This document shows positions 55,573 through 64,000 of a stretch of DNA of 64,000 bases, in pieces. The DNA comes from Nitrosomonas sp. (GTDB lineage Bacteria; Pseudomonadota; Gammaproteobacteria; Burkholderiales; Nitrosomonadaceae): positions 62,001-126,000 of the forward strand of contig NZ_JAHBZY010000007.1 in assembly GCF_019635155.1 (NCBI RefSeq). Direction: 5' to 3'. Both the position numbers and the translations under genes were made by a program. How positions within the stretch are numbered: position 1 is the first letter of the stretch; each line of letters opens with the position of its first letter. The notes below the pieces were generated by a model that saw only the letters and a program-made list of their open reading frames with translations, was not told where the DNA came from and searched no databases.

Positions 55573-58195
55573 ACGGGTGGCAGCCGCTGCACTGGGTAGC
55601 ATTGATTCCGTTCTGAATCACTGGCTGCCCAGCGGCAAACGTGAAGGGCATGAATACCTGCCGCTGAATCCGAAGAGATCGGACAGCGCGCCGGGTTCGT
55701 TTTCAATCAATCTGCATACCGGCGCATGGTCAGACTTTGCCACCGGCGACAAGGGGCTTGATCTGGTGTCGCTGGTCGCTTACCTGGAAAATGAGACTCA
55801 AGGAAAGGCCGCCAATCGTTTGGCGGTTTTTCTGGGTATCGAAGCGGAAGCAAGCAACCCGCAAAAACGCGCCACAAACGGTTCCATAAAGCCGGGCAAT
55901 GGTAAGCCATCAGCCAACAGACAAGAATCGAATGCCGTCCCGGTTTCGCCGGGCGGTGATGATGAAAAAGGCAATAAGTACGAATGGCGGTTCAAGGTTC
56001 CGCCGGGATTGCGCCCGTTATTCGGCTTGCCCGGATTACTGCAATTCCATGATGCCACGTGCTGGTTTACCGAAGGCGAAAAGGCAGCGGAAGCCCTGCA
56101 AAAGCTGCTGCCTGATCATCCTGTATTGTGCTGGCAAGGTGGATCACAAGCCGTGGAGAAAAGTGATTATGCCTCGCTGGCCGGGCGTGATTGCGTGATC
56201 TTCCCGGATTACGATCTACCCGGCAAAAAAGCCGCCAATGATTTGATGAAGCGGTTGACGGCTGCGGGTGCACGTTCGGTTCGGGTGTTGGATGTCGACC
56301 GGTTGGAACGCGGAGCTGGTGAACAACTGAGGCCGGGAGACGATGCCGCTGATTTGGTGGCGTGCGGTTGGGATGCTGCCCGGTTCGGTGATTTCATCAA
56401 GCGTGAGGATGCGTTCTTACCTAATGCCAACCCCGGCGCCGGGCAATCGAAGCCAGCCGATAAACCCGATGAGCCGCAAGCGGAAGCCGTGCAACGTGGT
56501 TTTGAATTGTTCGATGACGGATTATATTTTCTGGAGCCGACCAAAGACGGGCGATTACGCCGCCGCAAGGTATGCGCACGGCTGGAAGTGCTGGCATTGG
56601 CAAGAGATACCGATTCACGGGAATGGGGAACGCTGGTTCGTTTCGCCGATCCGGACAACAAGGTTAAACAGTTGGTGATCCCTGCCCGTTCGTTCAATGG
56701 CGATGGATTGGAAGCTTCAGGCCGGTTGCTCTCCGAAGGTTTGACCATTGCACCCAAAGCACGGCAATTGGTCATTGAATACCTGCAAACGCAAAACCCC
56801 GAGAAACGCGCCAGCACGACAAACCGCACCGGCTGGCATGGTATTGGTGATGATCTGGTGTTTGTGTTGCCGGATGGTTCCATAGGTCATTCCGGTGATG
56901 AATGGCTATTCAGTGATAGCAAGCCTGATTCGAGCTTATTCCGGCAACGTGGTACGCTGAAGCAGTGGCGCGAGCATGTAGCGGCTTTGTGCGTAGGCAA
57001 TAGCCGGTTAACGTTTGCGGTATCGGTTGCGTTCGCTGCGCCGTTACTGCATTTGATCGAAATGGAATCGGGCGGCTTTCATCTTCGCGGTACCACTTCC
57101 AGCGGTAAAACCAGTGCTTTAACCGTGGCCGGTAGCGTGTGCGGTTCGCCTGAGTATTTGCAACGCTGGCGATCGACCGATAACGGCTTGGAAAGCACCG
57201 CCCTATCCCACTGTGACGCGCTCTTGACCCTGGACGAATTGAAAATGATCGATGCCCGAATAGCCGGTGAGTCAGCTTACATGCTGGCTAACGGTGCGGC
57301 TAAGGTTCGAGCGAATGTCAGCGGAGGCGCACGAAATACCGCTAAATGGCGGCTGCTGTTCTTATCAGCCGGTGAATTGAGTTTGGCCCAGCATGTGGCC
57401 GAAGCTGGAAAGAAAACACCCGCAGGTGCTGAACTAAGAATGGCCGATATTCCCGCCGATGCCGGGCAAGGATTAGGCTGTTTCGAGAATCTGCACGGTT
57501 TCGAGAACGGGCATGAATTCTCTAAAGCGTTAAATGCCGCCGTGAATAAGCACTATGGTACGGCTTTCCCTGCTTTCATTGAGCACGTGCTGAAGCATCG
57601 GGAAACATTGCGGGAATCGCTATTTAATGCTCGGCAAAAGTTCGAGAAAGCAACGCTTACCCAAGCAGCCAGCGGCCAAGCGCAACGGGTGGCCGCAAGG
57701 TTCGCTTTGGCCGGTGCAGCGGGAGAGCTGGCTACCGATTGGGACATTACCGGATGGCTACCGGGTGAAGCGATGCAAGCCGCCATCACATGTTTTAAAG
57801 CATGGCTGCAAGCCTTCGGCGGTGAAGGCAACAAGGAAGAGCGGGCCATGATTGAACAAGTGCGGCATTTTCTGGAATTGCACGGTGAGGCAAGGTTTAC
57901 CGATAGCGACCGGGCAAATGCAGATGATAGTCACGCGCCCAAAACGTTGAACCGTGCTGGTTTCCGCGAAAAGAACCATGAAGGAGAATTGGAGTTCTTT
58001 TGTTTGCCGGAAGTGTTCAAAACAGAAATCTGCAAAGGATTCGATTCCCGCTCAGTTGCTCGTCTGCTGATCGACCGTGGTTGCATGAAGCCGGGCGATG
58101 GTCGCAATTTAGCAACAAAGAAACGGCTTCCAGGCTGCGGTATGCAGCGGGTATTTCACATCCTACCCACCATTTGGGGTTCACCAAATGATTGA
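55550..58195 (+). CDS. DUF927 primase/helicase-like replication protein
   Basis: The 881-residue protein combines an N-terminal primase-like/Toprim-type region with a C-terminal DUF927 helicase-like ATPase. The N-terminal part has WFTEGEKAAEALQKLLPDHP, VIFPDYDLPGKKAANDLMK and DDAADLVACGWD. The ATPase has FHLRGTTSSGKTSALTVAGS as Walker A (about residues 525-544) and LLTLDELKMID as a Walker-B-like segment. It is the likely replication protein of the element, analogous to P4 alpha. I start at ATG 55550 (AGGTG upstream); ATG 55544 is also possible. Its last 8 bp overlap the next gene. Iteron clusters beyond both ends of the module are candidate binding sites. Confidence 0.88.
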   Translation: MPTIPYIKRVAAAALGSIDSVLNHWLPSGKREGHEYLPLNPKRSDSAPGSFSINLHTGAWSDFATGDKGLDLVSLVAYLENETQGKAANRLAVFLGIEAEASNPQKRATNGSIKPGNGKPSANRQESNAVPVSPGGDDEKGNKYEWRFKVPPGLRPLFGLPGLLQFHDATCWFTEGEKAAEALQKLLPDHPVLCWQGGSQAVEKSDYASLAGRDCVIFPDYDLPGKKAANDLMKRLTAAGARSVRVLDVDRLERGAGEQLRPGDDAADLVACGWDAARFGDFIKREDAFLPNANPGAGQSKPADKPDEPQAEAVQRGFELFDDGLYFLEPTKDGRLRRRKVCARLEVLALARDTDSREWGTLVRFADPDNKVKQLVIPARSFNGDGLEASGRLLSEGLTIAPKARQLVIEYLQTQNPEKRASTTNRTGWHGIGDDLVFVLPDGSIGHSGDEWLFSDSKPDSSLFRQRGTLKQWREHVAALCVGNSRLTFAVSVAFAAPLLHLIEMESGGFHLRGTTSSGKTSALTVAGSVCGSPEYLQRWRSTDNGLESTALSHCDALLTLDELKMIDARIAGESAYMLANGAAKVRANVSGGARNTAKWRLLFLSAGELSLAQHVAEAGKKTPAGAELRMADIPADAGQGLGCFENLHGFENGHEFSKALNAAVNKHYGTAFPAFIEHVLKHRETLRESLFNARQKFEKATLTQAASGQAQRVAARFALAGAAGELATDWDITGWLPGEAMQAAITCFKAWLQAFGGEGNKEERAMIEQVRHFLELHGEARFTDSDRANADDSHAPKTLNRAGFREKNHEGELEFFCLPEVFKTEICKGFDSRSVARLLIDRGCMKPGDGRNLATKKRLPGCGMQRVFHILPTIWGSPND

Positions 58196-58829
58196 CTGGG
58201 ATACGCTGATTGCACCGGAAAGCAGCGAGCACCCCCCCCAAAATGTGGATAACTGTCGGAACAAAACGGGGTTTGTCGGAACGGATAATGCACAATGTCG
58301 GAACACTGATAGCAATGATTCATGCGGGTTTCAGGATTTTGTTCCGACTGTTCCGACTGTTCCGACACAAAAAACAGGGGATAGGAAAGAGAAAGAAAAT
58401 CATGCGCCCGGTGAAGGGCTGGCTTCAGATAATTATTGCGCGGCAAAAACGCACCCGATTAATCCGATTGCAGTTACCCTGCTATTGATCTGTTGCAATA
58501 AAGCAACACTCACCAAAGAAGAAACACTCGAAGCAATTTGGAAACTCCAAACCATTCCACAATCTGAACAAATCAAATCATGGGCGATACTTTGCCAGAA
58601 TCACGGTATTGATCCGATCAAAACAATCCGCCCTTTCTATAAAGCCAGAAACACTGGCGCAAGCTGCCAAGGGTGCAAACACATCAGCATGGAACGGATA
58701 CCAACCGATGGCCGCCCGGTATACCGCTACGTGTGCGGTAAGCAACACCACATACTGGAAGCTTTTTATATCGGTGAACGTGTACTGATTGCGCCTGAGT
58801 CATGTACTGATTACCAATCCAAGGCATAA
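58188..58829 (+). CDS. Unknown protein overlapping the right iteron cluster
   Basis: The 213-residue protein starts at ATG 58188, overlapping the DUF927 stop by 8 bp. The region 58255-58366 of the gene contains the iterons, so residues 23-60 include FVGTDNAQCRN and DFVPTVPTVPTQ. The rest has a Cys-rich segment (CQGCKHI, then RYVCGKQHH) that may bind a metal, near the C-terminus. Part of the protein is therefore iteron DNA that is also coding. Proteins with the same VPTVPT stretch occur in related elements (from memory). The function is unknown. Confidence 0.7.
   Translation: MIDWDTLIAPESSEHPPQNVDNCRNKTGFVGTDNAQCRNTDSNDSCGFQDFVPTVPTVPTQKTGDRKEKENHAPGEGLASDNYCAAKTHPINPIAVTLLLICCNKATLTKEETLEAIWKLQTIPQSEQIKSWAILCQNHGIDPIKTIRPFYKARNTGASCQGCKHISMERIPTDGRPVYRYVCGKQHHILEAFYIGERVLIAPESCTDYQSKA
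58255..58366 (-). repeat. Right cluster of six GTCGGAAC iterons (inverted)
   Basis: Forward GTCGGAAC copies start at 58255, 58275 and 58297. Reverse copies (GTTCCGAC) start at 58341, 58350 and 58359 (9-bp spacing). On the reverse strand this block nearly repeats 49028-49138, including the CCCGCATGAATCATTGCT segment between the groups. Confidence 0.9.
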
Positions 58830-59298
58830 CCGGGGGTGGCAAAAAGTCTGGACCAATCCCCTTATAGACCGTTCGTTCCATCAGATTTTTGTGTGCGGGA
58901 ATTTCGGAGGGGGGGTATACCCTGCCTATATCAGACCGGGGGTGGTCTAAATCTCTACGTCTCTTTAAGGTCTAGACCGCTCTCAGCCTACGTGTGCAAA
59001 AAACCGCATTTAAATAGGGGGGGGTCAAAACTGCTATTGCCTAGAAATCAGGCAAGTTAACTGCCTAAAAACCGGGCAGCGATTAGAAGGCGAATTAGAA
59101 TTAACTTCCGATTGATTCCATTTTCAAAATTAATTTACCGGAATGTGATATAAGATTTGCGGCGGATTAGGATAATGCGATTCGCCCGCAAAACTAGCTA
59201 AAAATTGCCCAGCAAATTTTTTTAGGCATAGTTTTGGGCATAGAAAAAATTTTTATTAAAATATTTTCTATTAAATTCAATGCATTAAGTTACTTAGA
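58830..59298. other. Right-end regulatory-looking region with repeats
   Basis: No gene was recognised. The stretch has a direct repeat ACCGGGGGTGG (58829-58839 and 58935-58945). It also has an AGACC...GGTCT inverted pair at 58933-58948 and the palindrome GGTCTAGACC at 58969-58978. Two tandem hairpins follow (TTGCCT...AGGCAA at 59037-59055 and CTGCC...GGCAG at 59061-59079). It ends with the right integrase arm site and the tRNA-Leu. These are candidate binding sites or folded RNA; the role is unknown. Confidence 0.45.
59214..59243 (+). repeat. Integrase arm-type repeat, right
   Basis: TTAGGCATAGTTTTGGGCAT with two GGCATAG heptamers 11 bp apart, in the same orientation and almost identical to 47721-47750. 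It marks the right arm of the former attP site. Confidence 0.65.
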
Positions 59299-59324
59299 TG
59301 GTGCCCAGAAGAGGACTCGAACCT
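59297..59324 (+). other. attR: tRNA-Leu 3' end at the element boundary
   Basis: The 3' end of the tRNA-Leu gene (GATGGTGCCCAGAAGA on the plus strand) forms the right boundary. The imperfect copy at 47583-47610 is its left partner. The tRNA itself remains complete. Confidence 0.65.
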
Positions 59325-59383
59325 CCACACCCGAAGGCACATGGACCTGAACCATGCGCGTCTACCAATTCCGCCATCTGGGC
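59299..59383 (-). tRNA. tRNA-Leu (anticodon CAG)
   Basis: The 85-nt cloverleaf on the minus strand starts GCCCAGATGGCGGAATTGG and ends TTCGAGTCCTCTTCTGGGCA plus an encoded CCA. The 7-base acceptor stem pairs GCCCAGA with TCTGGGC. The anticodon arm is CATGG-TTCAGGT-CCATG, giving anticodon CAG. The variable arm (TGCCTTCGGGTG) is long, as in leucine tRNAs. It is the integration target of the element on its 3' side. Confidence 0.97.
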
Positions 59384-59440
59384 ATAACGCAGCCAGATTA
59401 GGCTGCCGAAAAACGCGTAATTCTATAGGAAATCACTGTT

Positions 59441-61666
59441 TTGTCAAATAACAAGAAGCAGAAATTGCGTGATCTGGATCCCTTCTTCAAGCGTGAAAAG
59501 GAACGCTATCCGCAACCATTGCCAAGCCGGGAATATATCCTGCAGATTTTAAAGCAACAAGGCATTCCGATTGCCGAACGTGCGCTGTATAAACTCCTAT
59601 CGATTACTAAAAAAGAACAAGCGCTATTCAATCGCCGACTGGTGGCGATGATGCGCGAAGGACAGATTTTTCGAAACCGTAAAGACGATATTTGCGTAAT
59701 GGAGAAACTGAACCTGATCAAGGGACGAGTGCAAGGGCATCCGGATGGTTTCGGTTTTTTAATTCCTGATGATGGCAGCAGCGATTTGTATCTCAGCGCC
59801 AAAGAAATGCACAAAGTACTGCACGGTGATCATGTGCTGGTACGCGAAATTGGCTTGGATCGGCGCGGCAGGCGCGAAGCGGCGATCGTGGAAGTTCTGG
59901 AATCGGAAAATACGCAATTAGTCGGGCGATTGCATATCGATCACGGCATTTTATTTGTGGTAGCGGAGAATAAGCGCATCAACCAGGATATTCTGATTGC
60001 CAAAGAACATTCGTTAAAGGCTAAGGCCGGACAAGTTGTAATGGTGGAAATTATCCAGCAACCCAGCAAACACGCTCAACCGATCGGCAAAATCGTTGAA
60101 ATTCTGGGTAACTACACCGCACCGGGAATGGAAATTGAAATTGCGCTGCGCAAACACGATCTCCCCTATGAATTCTCAGCCGAAATCGACCAACTATCGG
60201 CAAAATTTCCGAAGAGCGTCCGAAAGAAAGAATTGACCGGACGCCGGGATCTCTGTCAGTTACCGCTGGTAACCATTGACGGTGAAACCGCGAAAGATTT
60301 TGATGACGCAGTCTATTGCGAGAAAGACGGCAAAGGTTACCGGTTGTACGTCGCTATTGCGGATGTCAGCCATTATGTCAAACCGCGCGATACAATCGAC
60401 CGGGAAGCCTTCAATCGCGGCAATTCCGTCTACTTTCCGCGACGGGTCATTCCGATGCTTCCCGAAGTGTTGTCAAACGGATTGTGTTCACTGAATCCAA
60501 ACCAAAAACGACTATGCATGGTTTGCGAGATCCGCTTTAAGACGGGTGGCGAGATTATCGATTATTCGTTTTATCCCGCCGTCATGCTGTCCCATGCACG
60601 CTTAACCTACAGCCAAGTTGCTGCAATGCTGGCCGACGACTGTTGCAGCGAAGCACTGGAATATTCCGAGCTATTACCGCACATACAATTACTCGAGAAA
60701 CTCTTCAAGGCGCTACTGAAAGCCCGCAAGAAACGCGGCGCAATTGATTTCGAAACGACTGAAACGCAAATGTTTTTCAATGATCAAGGAAAAATTGAAA
60801 AAATCTTGCCGGTGCAGCGCAACGATGCGCATCGATTGATCGAGGAATGCATGCTGGCGGCGAATGTCTGTGCCGCTGATTTTCTGCAAAGAAATGGACA
60901 AACTACGTTATACCGCATTCACGAAAGCCCGGTGCCGGAAAAAATCGAAGCATTACGCAATTTCCTGAAAGAATTTGGCATTCCGCTCGGAGGCAAGAAT
61001 AAACCGAGCGCTAAAGACTATGCGCAAACCTTACTCAAAATACATGGCAGACCGGATGCCCAATTATTGCAAACGGTCATGCTGCGGTCTTTGCAGCAGG
61101 CTATTTACAGTCCGGATTTAACCGGACATTTCGGATTGGCTTACGATGCATACACGCACTTCACCTCGCCGATCCGGCGTTATCCCGATTTGCTCGTTCA
61201 TCGCGCAATCAAAGCAGTCTTAAATAGCGAAATCTATCAACCGGGCGATTGGAGTGCATTGGGTCAACACTGTTCCATGACCGAACGGCGCGCCGACGAT
61301 GCGACCCGCGATGTCGAAGCATGGCTCAAATGTTTTTATATGCAGGATAAAATCGGCGAATGTTTCGATGGTGTTATTAGCAACGTAACAGGCTTCGGTC
61401 TGTTCGTGGCACTCGATAATGTGTATGTGGAAGGGTTGGTGCATATCTCCGACTTACCAAGCGACTACTTTCATTTCGACGCCGTAAAACACACATTGTT
61501 AGGCGAACGCAGCGGCAAACAATTCCGACTTGGCGATCGTATACGCGTCCAACTGGTACGTGTCGATCTTGAAACCAGCAAAATCGATTTTGTGTTGGCT
61601 ACTGCAGCAAAAAAAGGAACCCGGCCCAAAGCAACCGCATCCGGCAACGCTAAGAAACCGCGCTAG
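59441..61666 (+). CDS. rnr: Ribonuclease R
   Basis: The 741-residue exoribonuclease has a winged-helix N-terminus (YILQILKQQGIPIAERALYK) and cold-shock domains (GRVQGHPDGFGFLIPDDGSS). The catalytic RNB domain has the Asp cluster TIDGETAKDFDDAVY. A C-terminal S1 domain (FDGVISNVTGFGLFVALDNV) and a basic tail follow. The start is a TTG at 59441 preceded by AGGA. RNase R degrades structured RNA and takes part in rRNA and tmRNA processing. rlmB follows, a common order. Confidence 0.95.
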   Translation: MSNNKKQKLRDLDPFFKREKERYPQPLPSREYILQILKQQGIPIAERALYKLLSITKKEQALFNRRLVAMMREGQIFRNRKDDICVMEKLNLIKGRVQGHPDGFGFLIPDDGSSDLYLSAKEMHKVLHGDHVLVREIGLDRRGRREAAIVEVLESENTQLVGRLHIDHGILFVVAENKRINQDILIAKEHSLKAKAGQVVMVEIIQQPSKHAQPIGKIVEILGNYTAPGMEIEIALRKHDLPYEFSAEIDQLSAKFPKSVRKKELTGRRDLCQLPLVTIDGETAKDFDDAVYCEKDGKGYRLYVAIADVSHYVKPRDTIDREAFNRGNSVYFPRRVIPMLPEVLSNGLCSLNPNQKRLCMVCEIRFKTGGEIIDYSFYPAVMLSHARLTYSQVAAMLADDCCSEALEYSELLPHIQLLEKLFKALLKARKKRGAIDFETTETQMFFNDQGKIEKILPVQRNDAHRLIEECMLAANVCAADFLQRNGQTTLYRIHESPVPEKIEALRNFLKEFGIPLGGKNKPSAKDYAQTLLKIHGRPDAQLLQTVMLRSLQQAIYSPDLTGHFGLAYDAYTHFTSPIRRYPDLLVHRAIKAVLNSEIYQPGDWSALGQHCSMTERRADDATRDVEAWLKCFYMQDKIGECFDGVISNVTGFGLFVALDNVYVEGLVHISDLPSDYFHFDAVKHTLLGERSGKQFRLGDRIRVQLVRVDLETSKIDFVLATAAKKGTRPKATASGNAKKPR

Positions 61667-61751
61667 TGATTTGAAATTACTTTACAATACCGGCCACAAA
61701 TCGTCCGGCAAACCATTTTGCTATTTTTCCAACCCATATATCGATTGAACC

Positions 61752-62492
61752 GTGTCAGGTACTCGTTTCATTTTTGGCTTTCATGCGATCACCAGCCGTT
61801 TGCGGCAAAATCCTGGCAGCATCAAAGAAATCATCATTGATGCTACGCGCGATGATCACCGTGCACGAAGCCTGATACAACTCGCCGAGAACAACAAAAT
61901 TCGCATGATCGCAAGTAATAGCAATAAACTGACCGAGATTGCCGGCAGTCATCGTCATCAAGGTGTAATCGCGAACATTGATGTTGCACGGCAACATTTG
62001 GATCTCGACGATATTCTCGATGGTTTGACCGAGCCCGCACGATTGCTGGTACTGGATGGCATCCAGGATCCGCATAATTTAGGTGCATGCCTGCGTGTAG
62101 CCGATGCGTTCGGTGTTCACGCGGTAATTGCGCCCAAAGATCGCGCGGTTGGTTTGACTTCCACGGTATACAAAGTTTCCAGCGGTGCGGCTGATACTGT
62201 GCCGTTCATCGCGGTCACTAATCTGGCGCGCACGCTCAAGCAATTAAAAGACAGAAATGTATGGATCTACGGAACCTCGGAAGATGCCGAGCACGATCTG
62301 GCCCGTTTTCAATTGCAAGGCGCTATTGCATGGGTATTCGGTTCCGAAGAGAAAGGCATGCGGCGCTTGACGCGGGAAAATTGCGACCAATTGGTACGAA
62401 TTCCAATGCTCGGTAGCGTTGAAAGCCTGAATGTCGCGGTCAGCGCCGGAATCTGTTTGTTTGAAACCCATCGTCAACAATCTTTGGTCTGA
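61752..62492 (+). CDS. rlmB: 23S rRNA (guanosine-2251 2'-O)-methyltransferase
   Basis: The 246-residue SPOUT methyltransferase starts at GTG (MSGTRFIFGFHAITSRLRQN). It has the N-terminal substrate-binding domain and the knot region (LLVLDGIQDPHNLGACLRVA, GSEEKGMRRL, and IPMLGSVESLNVAVSAGICL). RlmB modifies G2251 of 23S rRNA. It follows rnr, as in many proteobacteria. Confidence 0.96.
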   Translation: MSGTRFIFGFHAITSRLRQNPGSIKEIIIDATRDDHRARSLIQLAENNKIRMIASNSNKLTEIAGSHRHQGVIANIDVARQHLDLDDILDGLTEPARLLVLDGIQDPHNLGACLRVADAFGVHAVIAPKDRAVGLTSTVYKVSSGAADTVPFIAVTNLARTLKQLKDRNVWIYGTSEDAEHDLARFQLQGAIAWVFGSEEKGMRRLTRENCDQLVRIPMLGSVESLNVAVSAGICLFETHRQQSLV

Positions 62493-62571
62493 TTACATGA
62501 CCTGATAAAATAGCGATTAAACGACTCATTGCAGGCCATACCCACCCAATTGATAACGTTGATTTCTAACC

Positions 62572-64000
62572 ATGACTTCTTGTGATTATCCAAACTTTAA
62601 AACTCATTTTGCCGAACTCTTAAGACAGGCGGCTTACACCATCATATCGCCAGATACGGCCATCCGTATTGAATTGACCCGCACCAAACAAGCCAGCCAT
62701 GGGGATTATTCCTGTAACCTGGCGATGCAATTGGCCAAATCGTTGCATCAAAGCCCGCGCGACATTGCCAATAAACTGATTGATGCCATGCCGGCGTCCC
62801 TTTATCTGGATAAGGCGGAAGTTGCCGGCGCCGGTTTTATCAATTTGTTTTTAACCCATGCAGCTAAACAGCAATGCGCGCATCAAGTGCTTCAACACCC
62901 CGATACGTATGGCAAAAGCGATTATGGGCACGATAAAAAAATTCAAGTGGAGTTTGTGTCCGCCAACCCAACCGGCCCTTTACATGTCGGCCATGGCCGC
63001 GGCGCCGCGTATGGCGCCAGTCTTGCAAATGTTCTGACTGCGGCCGGTTTCAATGTATCGCGTGAATTCTACGTGAATGATGCAGGCCGGCAGATGGATA
63101 TTTTGACGCTATCCACTTGGTTACGGTATCTGGAACTCAACGATATCTATATCCCGTTTCCGCAAAATGCGTATCAAGGTAACTATGTTAGCGTTATGGC
63201 ACAATTAATCCACCAAGCTCACGCAGATCGTTATGTGCATCAGCCGAAATTATTATTGGATGGCCTACCTGACAGTGTTCTGAAAGCAGTAGTAACGACT
63301 GATGAGCATTTGGATATTTTGATTGGCAACGCAAAGAAAATATTGGGACAGGATTACGCGTATTTTCATAATTTCGTGCTAACCGAACAACTCGGCGATT
63401 GCCGCAACGATCTGATGGAGTTTGGCGTCGAATTCGATGTATGGTTTTCCGAGCAATCGTTATACGATAATGGCTCGGTTGCTCGCACCATGGAATTGCT
63501 TGAGGAGAAAAAATATTTATACGAACAAGATGGCGCGATCTGGTTTCGTTCGACCGATTTCGGCGATGAAAAAGATCGTGTCGTACAACGTGAGAATGGT
63601 CAATACACTTATTTCGCTTCCGATATCGCTTACCATCTGAATAAATTCGAGCGCGGTTTTGAACAAGTCATCAATATCTGGGGAGCCGATCATCACGGCT
63701 ATATCCCGCGAGTGAAAGGCGCTTTGCAAGCACTTGGACTGGATTCGGACAAACTTGAAATCGCTTTGGTGCAATTTGCAGTGTTATACCGTGACGGCAA
63801 AAAAGCACCGATGTCGACTCGTTCCGGTGAGTTTGTCACCTTGCGCGAATTGCGTGAAGAAGTCGGTAAAGACGCCGCGCGATTTTTCTATGTGATGCGC
63901 AAAAGCGATCAGCATCTGGATTTTGATCTGGATCTGGCCAAATCGCAAAGCAACGAAAACCCGGTCTATTATGTCCAGTATGCGCATGCGCGGATCTGCA
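62572..64000 (+). CDS. argS: Arginyl-tRNA synthetase, C-terminus outside window
   Basis: The first ~476 residues of ArgS are visible; the gene runs off the right edge. The N-terminal tRNA-binding domain (FAELLRQAAYTIISPDTAIR) is followed by the class I catalytic domain. That domain has the HVGHGRG version of the HIGH motif (VEFVSANPTGPLHVGHGRG), REFYVNDAGRQMDILTLSTW, and the KMSKS-equivalent KAPMSTRSG. The enzyme charges tRNA-Arg. It starts at ATG 62572. Confidence 0.96.
   Translation, partial: MTSCDYPNFKTHFAELLRQAAYTIISPDTAIRIELTRTKQASHGDYSCNLAMQLAKSLHQSPRDIANKLIDAMPASLYLDKAEVAGAGFINLFLTHAAKQQCAHQVLQHPDTYGKSDYGHDKKIQVEFVSANPTGPLHVGHGRGAAYGASLANVLTAAGFNVSREFYVNDAGRQMDILTLSTWLRYLELNDIYIPFPQNAYQGNYVSVMAQLIHQAHADRYVHQPKLLLDGLPDSVLKAVVTTDEHLDILIGNAKKILGQDYAYFHNFVLTEQLGDCRNDLMEFGVEFDVWFSEQSLYDNGSVARTMELLEEKKYLYEQDGAIWFRSTDFGDEKDRVVQRENGQYTYFASDIAYHLNKFERGFEQVINIWGADHHGYIPRVKGALQALGLDSDKLEIALVQFAVLYRDGKKAPMSTRSGEFVTLRELREEVGKDAARFFYVMRKSDQHLDFDLDLAKSQSNENPVYYVQYAHARIC

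Larger units (their letters stand above)
47583..59324. mobile_element. tRNA-Leu-integrated satellite-like element
   Basis: This ~11.7 kb block has the hallmarks of a P4-like integrative element: a tyrosine integrase, an AlpA regulator, a DUF927 primase/helicase-like protein, small regulators and HicAB. The right boundary is the 3' end of a tRNA-Leu(CAG) gene, and the left boundary is an imperfect copy of that end. Integrase arm-type repeats (GGCATAG) sit inside both ends. The integrase is frameshifted, so the element is probably no longer self-mobile. PepSY and DUF3579 genes appear to be cargo. There are no capsid or conjugation genes. Confidence 0.85.

Noticed and set aside
56209-56883. 224-codon minus-strand frame in the DUF927 gene
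   Set aside because: A shadow frame of GC-rich coding sequence; no motifs.

Overview
The window looks like part of the chromosome of a betaproteobacterium, most probably a Nitrosomonas-like ammonia oxidiser. This is inference from the gene content and order (nadD-rsfS-rlmH-maf-rng, metK-ahcY-metF-folD with a SAH riboswitch, TorF porin, EpsL, moderate GC). No amo, hao or rRNA gene is present to prove it.

Layout. 1-2.8 kb: a minus-strand ECF sigma / zinc-finger anti-sigma / subtilisin-like protease operon that runs off the left edge, preceded by a TorF-type porin. 2.85-3.9 kb: about 1 kb without a supported gene. 3.9-6.0 kb: LemA and two TPM-domain proteins. 6.0-9.0 kb: [NiFe]-hydrogenase maturation genes (a hydrogenase protease, hypA, hypB and a short hypF lacking its N-terminal half), without hydrogenase subunits or hypCDE. 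9.0-14.4 kb: hslO (Hsp33, with two of its four redox cysteines missing), a PPK2 polyphosphate kinase paired with a CYTH-CHAD protein, a second LemA with a GIDE-like EF-hand membrane protein, and a DUF4156 protein. 14.5-22.9 kb: a 2465-residue RTX protein with an N-terminal lipase domain, preceded by a decayed fragment of a paralogue. 22.9-36.6 kb: minus-strand housekeeping: nadD-rsfS-rlmH-maf-rng, aceE-aceF, folD, an unknown membrane protein, metF, ahcY with its SAH riboswitch, and metK. Two MITE-like elements sit at the 3' ends of aceE and folD. 36.9-47.2 kb: EpsL and an undecaprenyl-phosphate sugar transferase, a DUF4062-STAND-SUMF1 protein, a PQQ-type sugar dehydrogenase and a four-PAS GGDEF/EAL protein.

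47.58-59.32 kb: an integrated, tRNA-Leu(CAG)-targeted satellite-like element. It carries a frameshifted integrase, an Xre-like protein, HicAB, AlpA, a DUF927 primase/helicase-like protein and several unknowns. Its boundaries are imperfect copies of the tRNA 3' end plus split integrase arm sites. It has two inverted clusters of GTCGGAAC iterons about 9 kb apart, which suggests a two-site (ori/crr-like) replicon. It also holds two copies of a leader segment that folds into the same three-helix structure with compensatory base changes; this is the best candidate here for something undescribed.

59.3-64 kb: tRNA-Leu, rnr, rlmB and the start of argS, which runs off the right edge. Genes were read by eye from translations; no database search was run.
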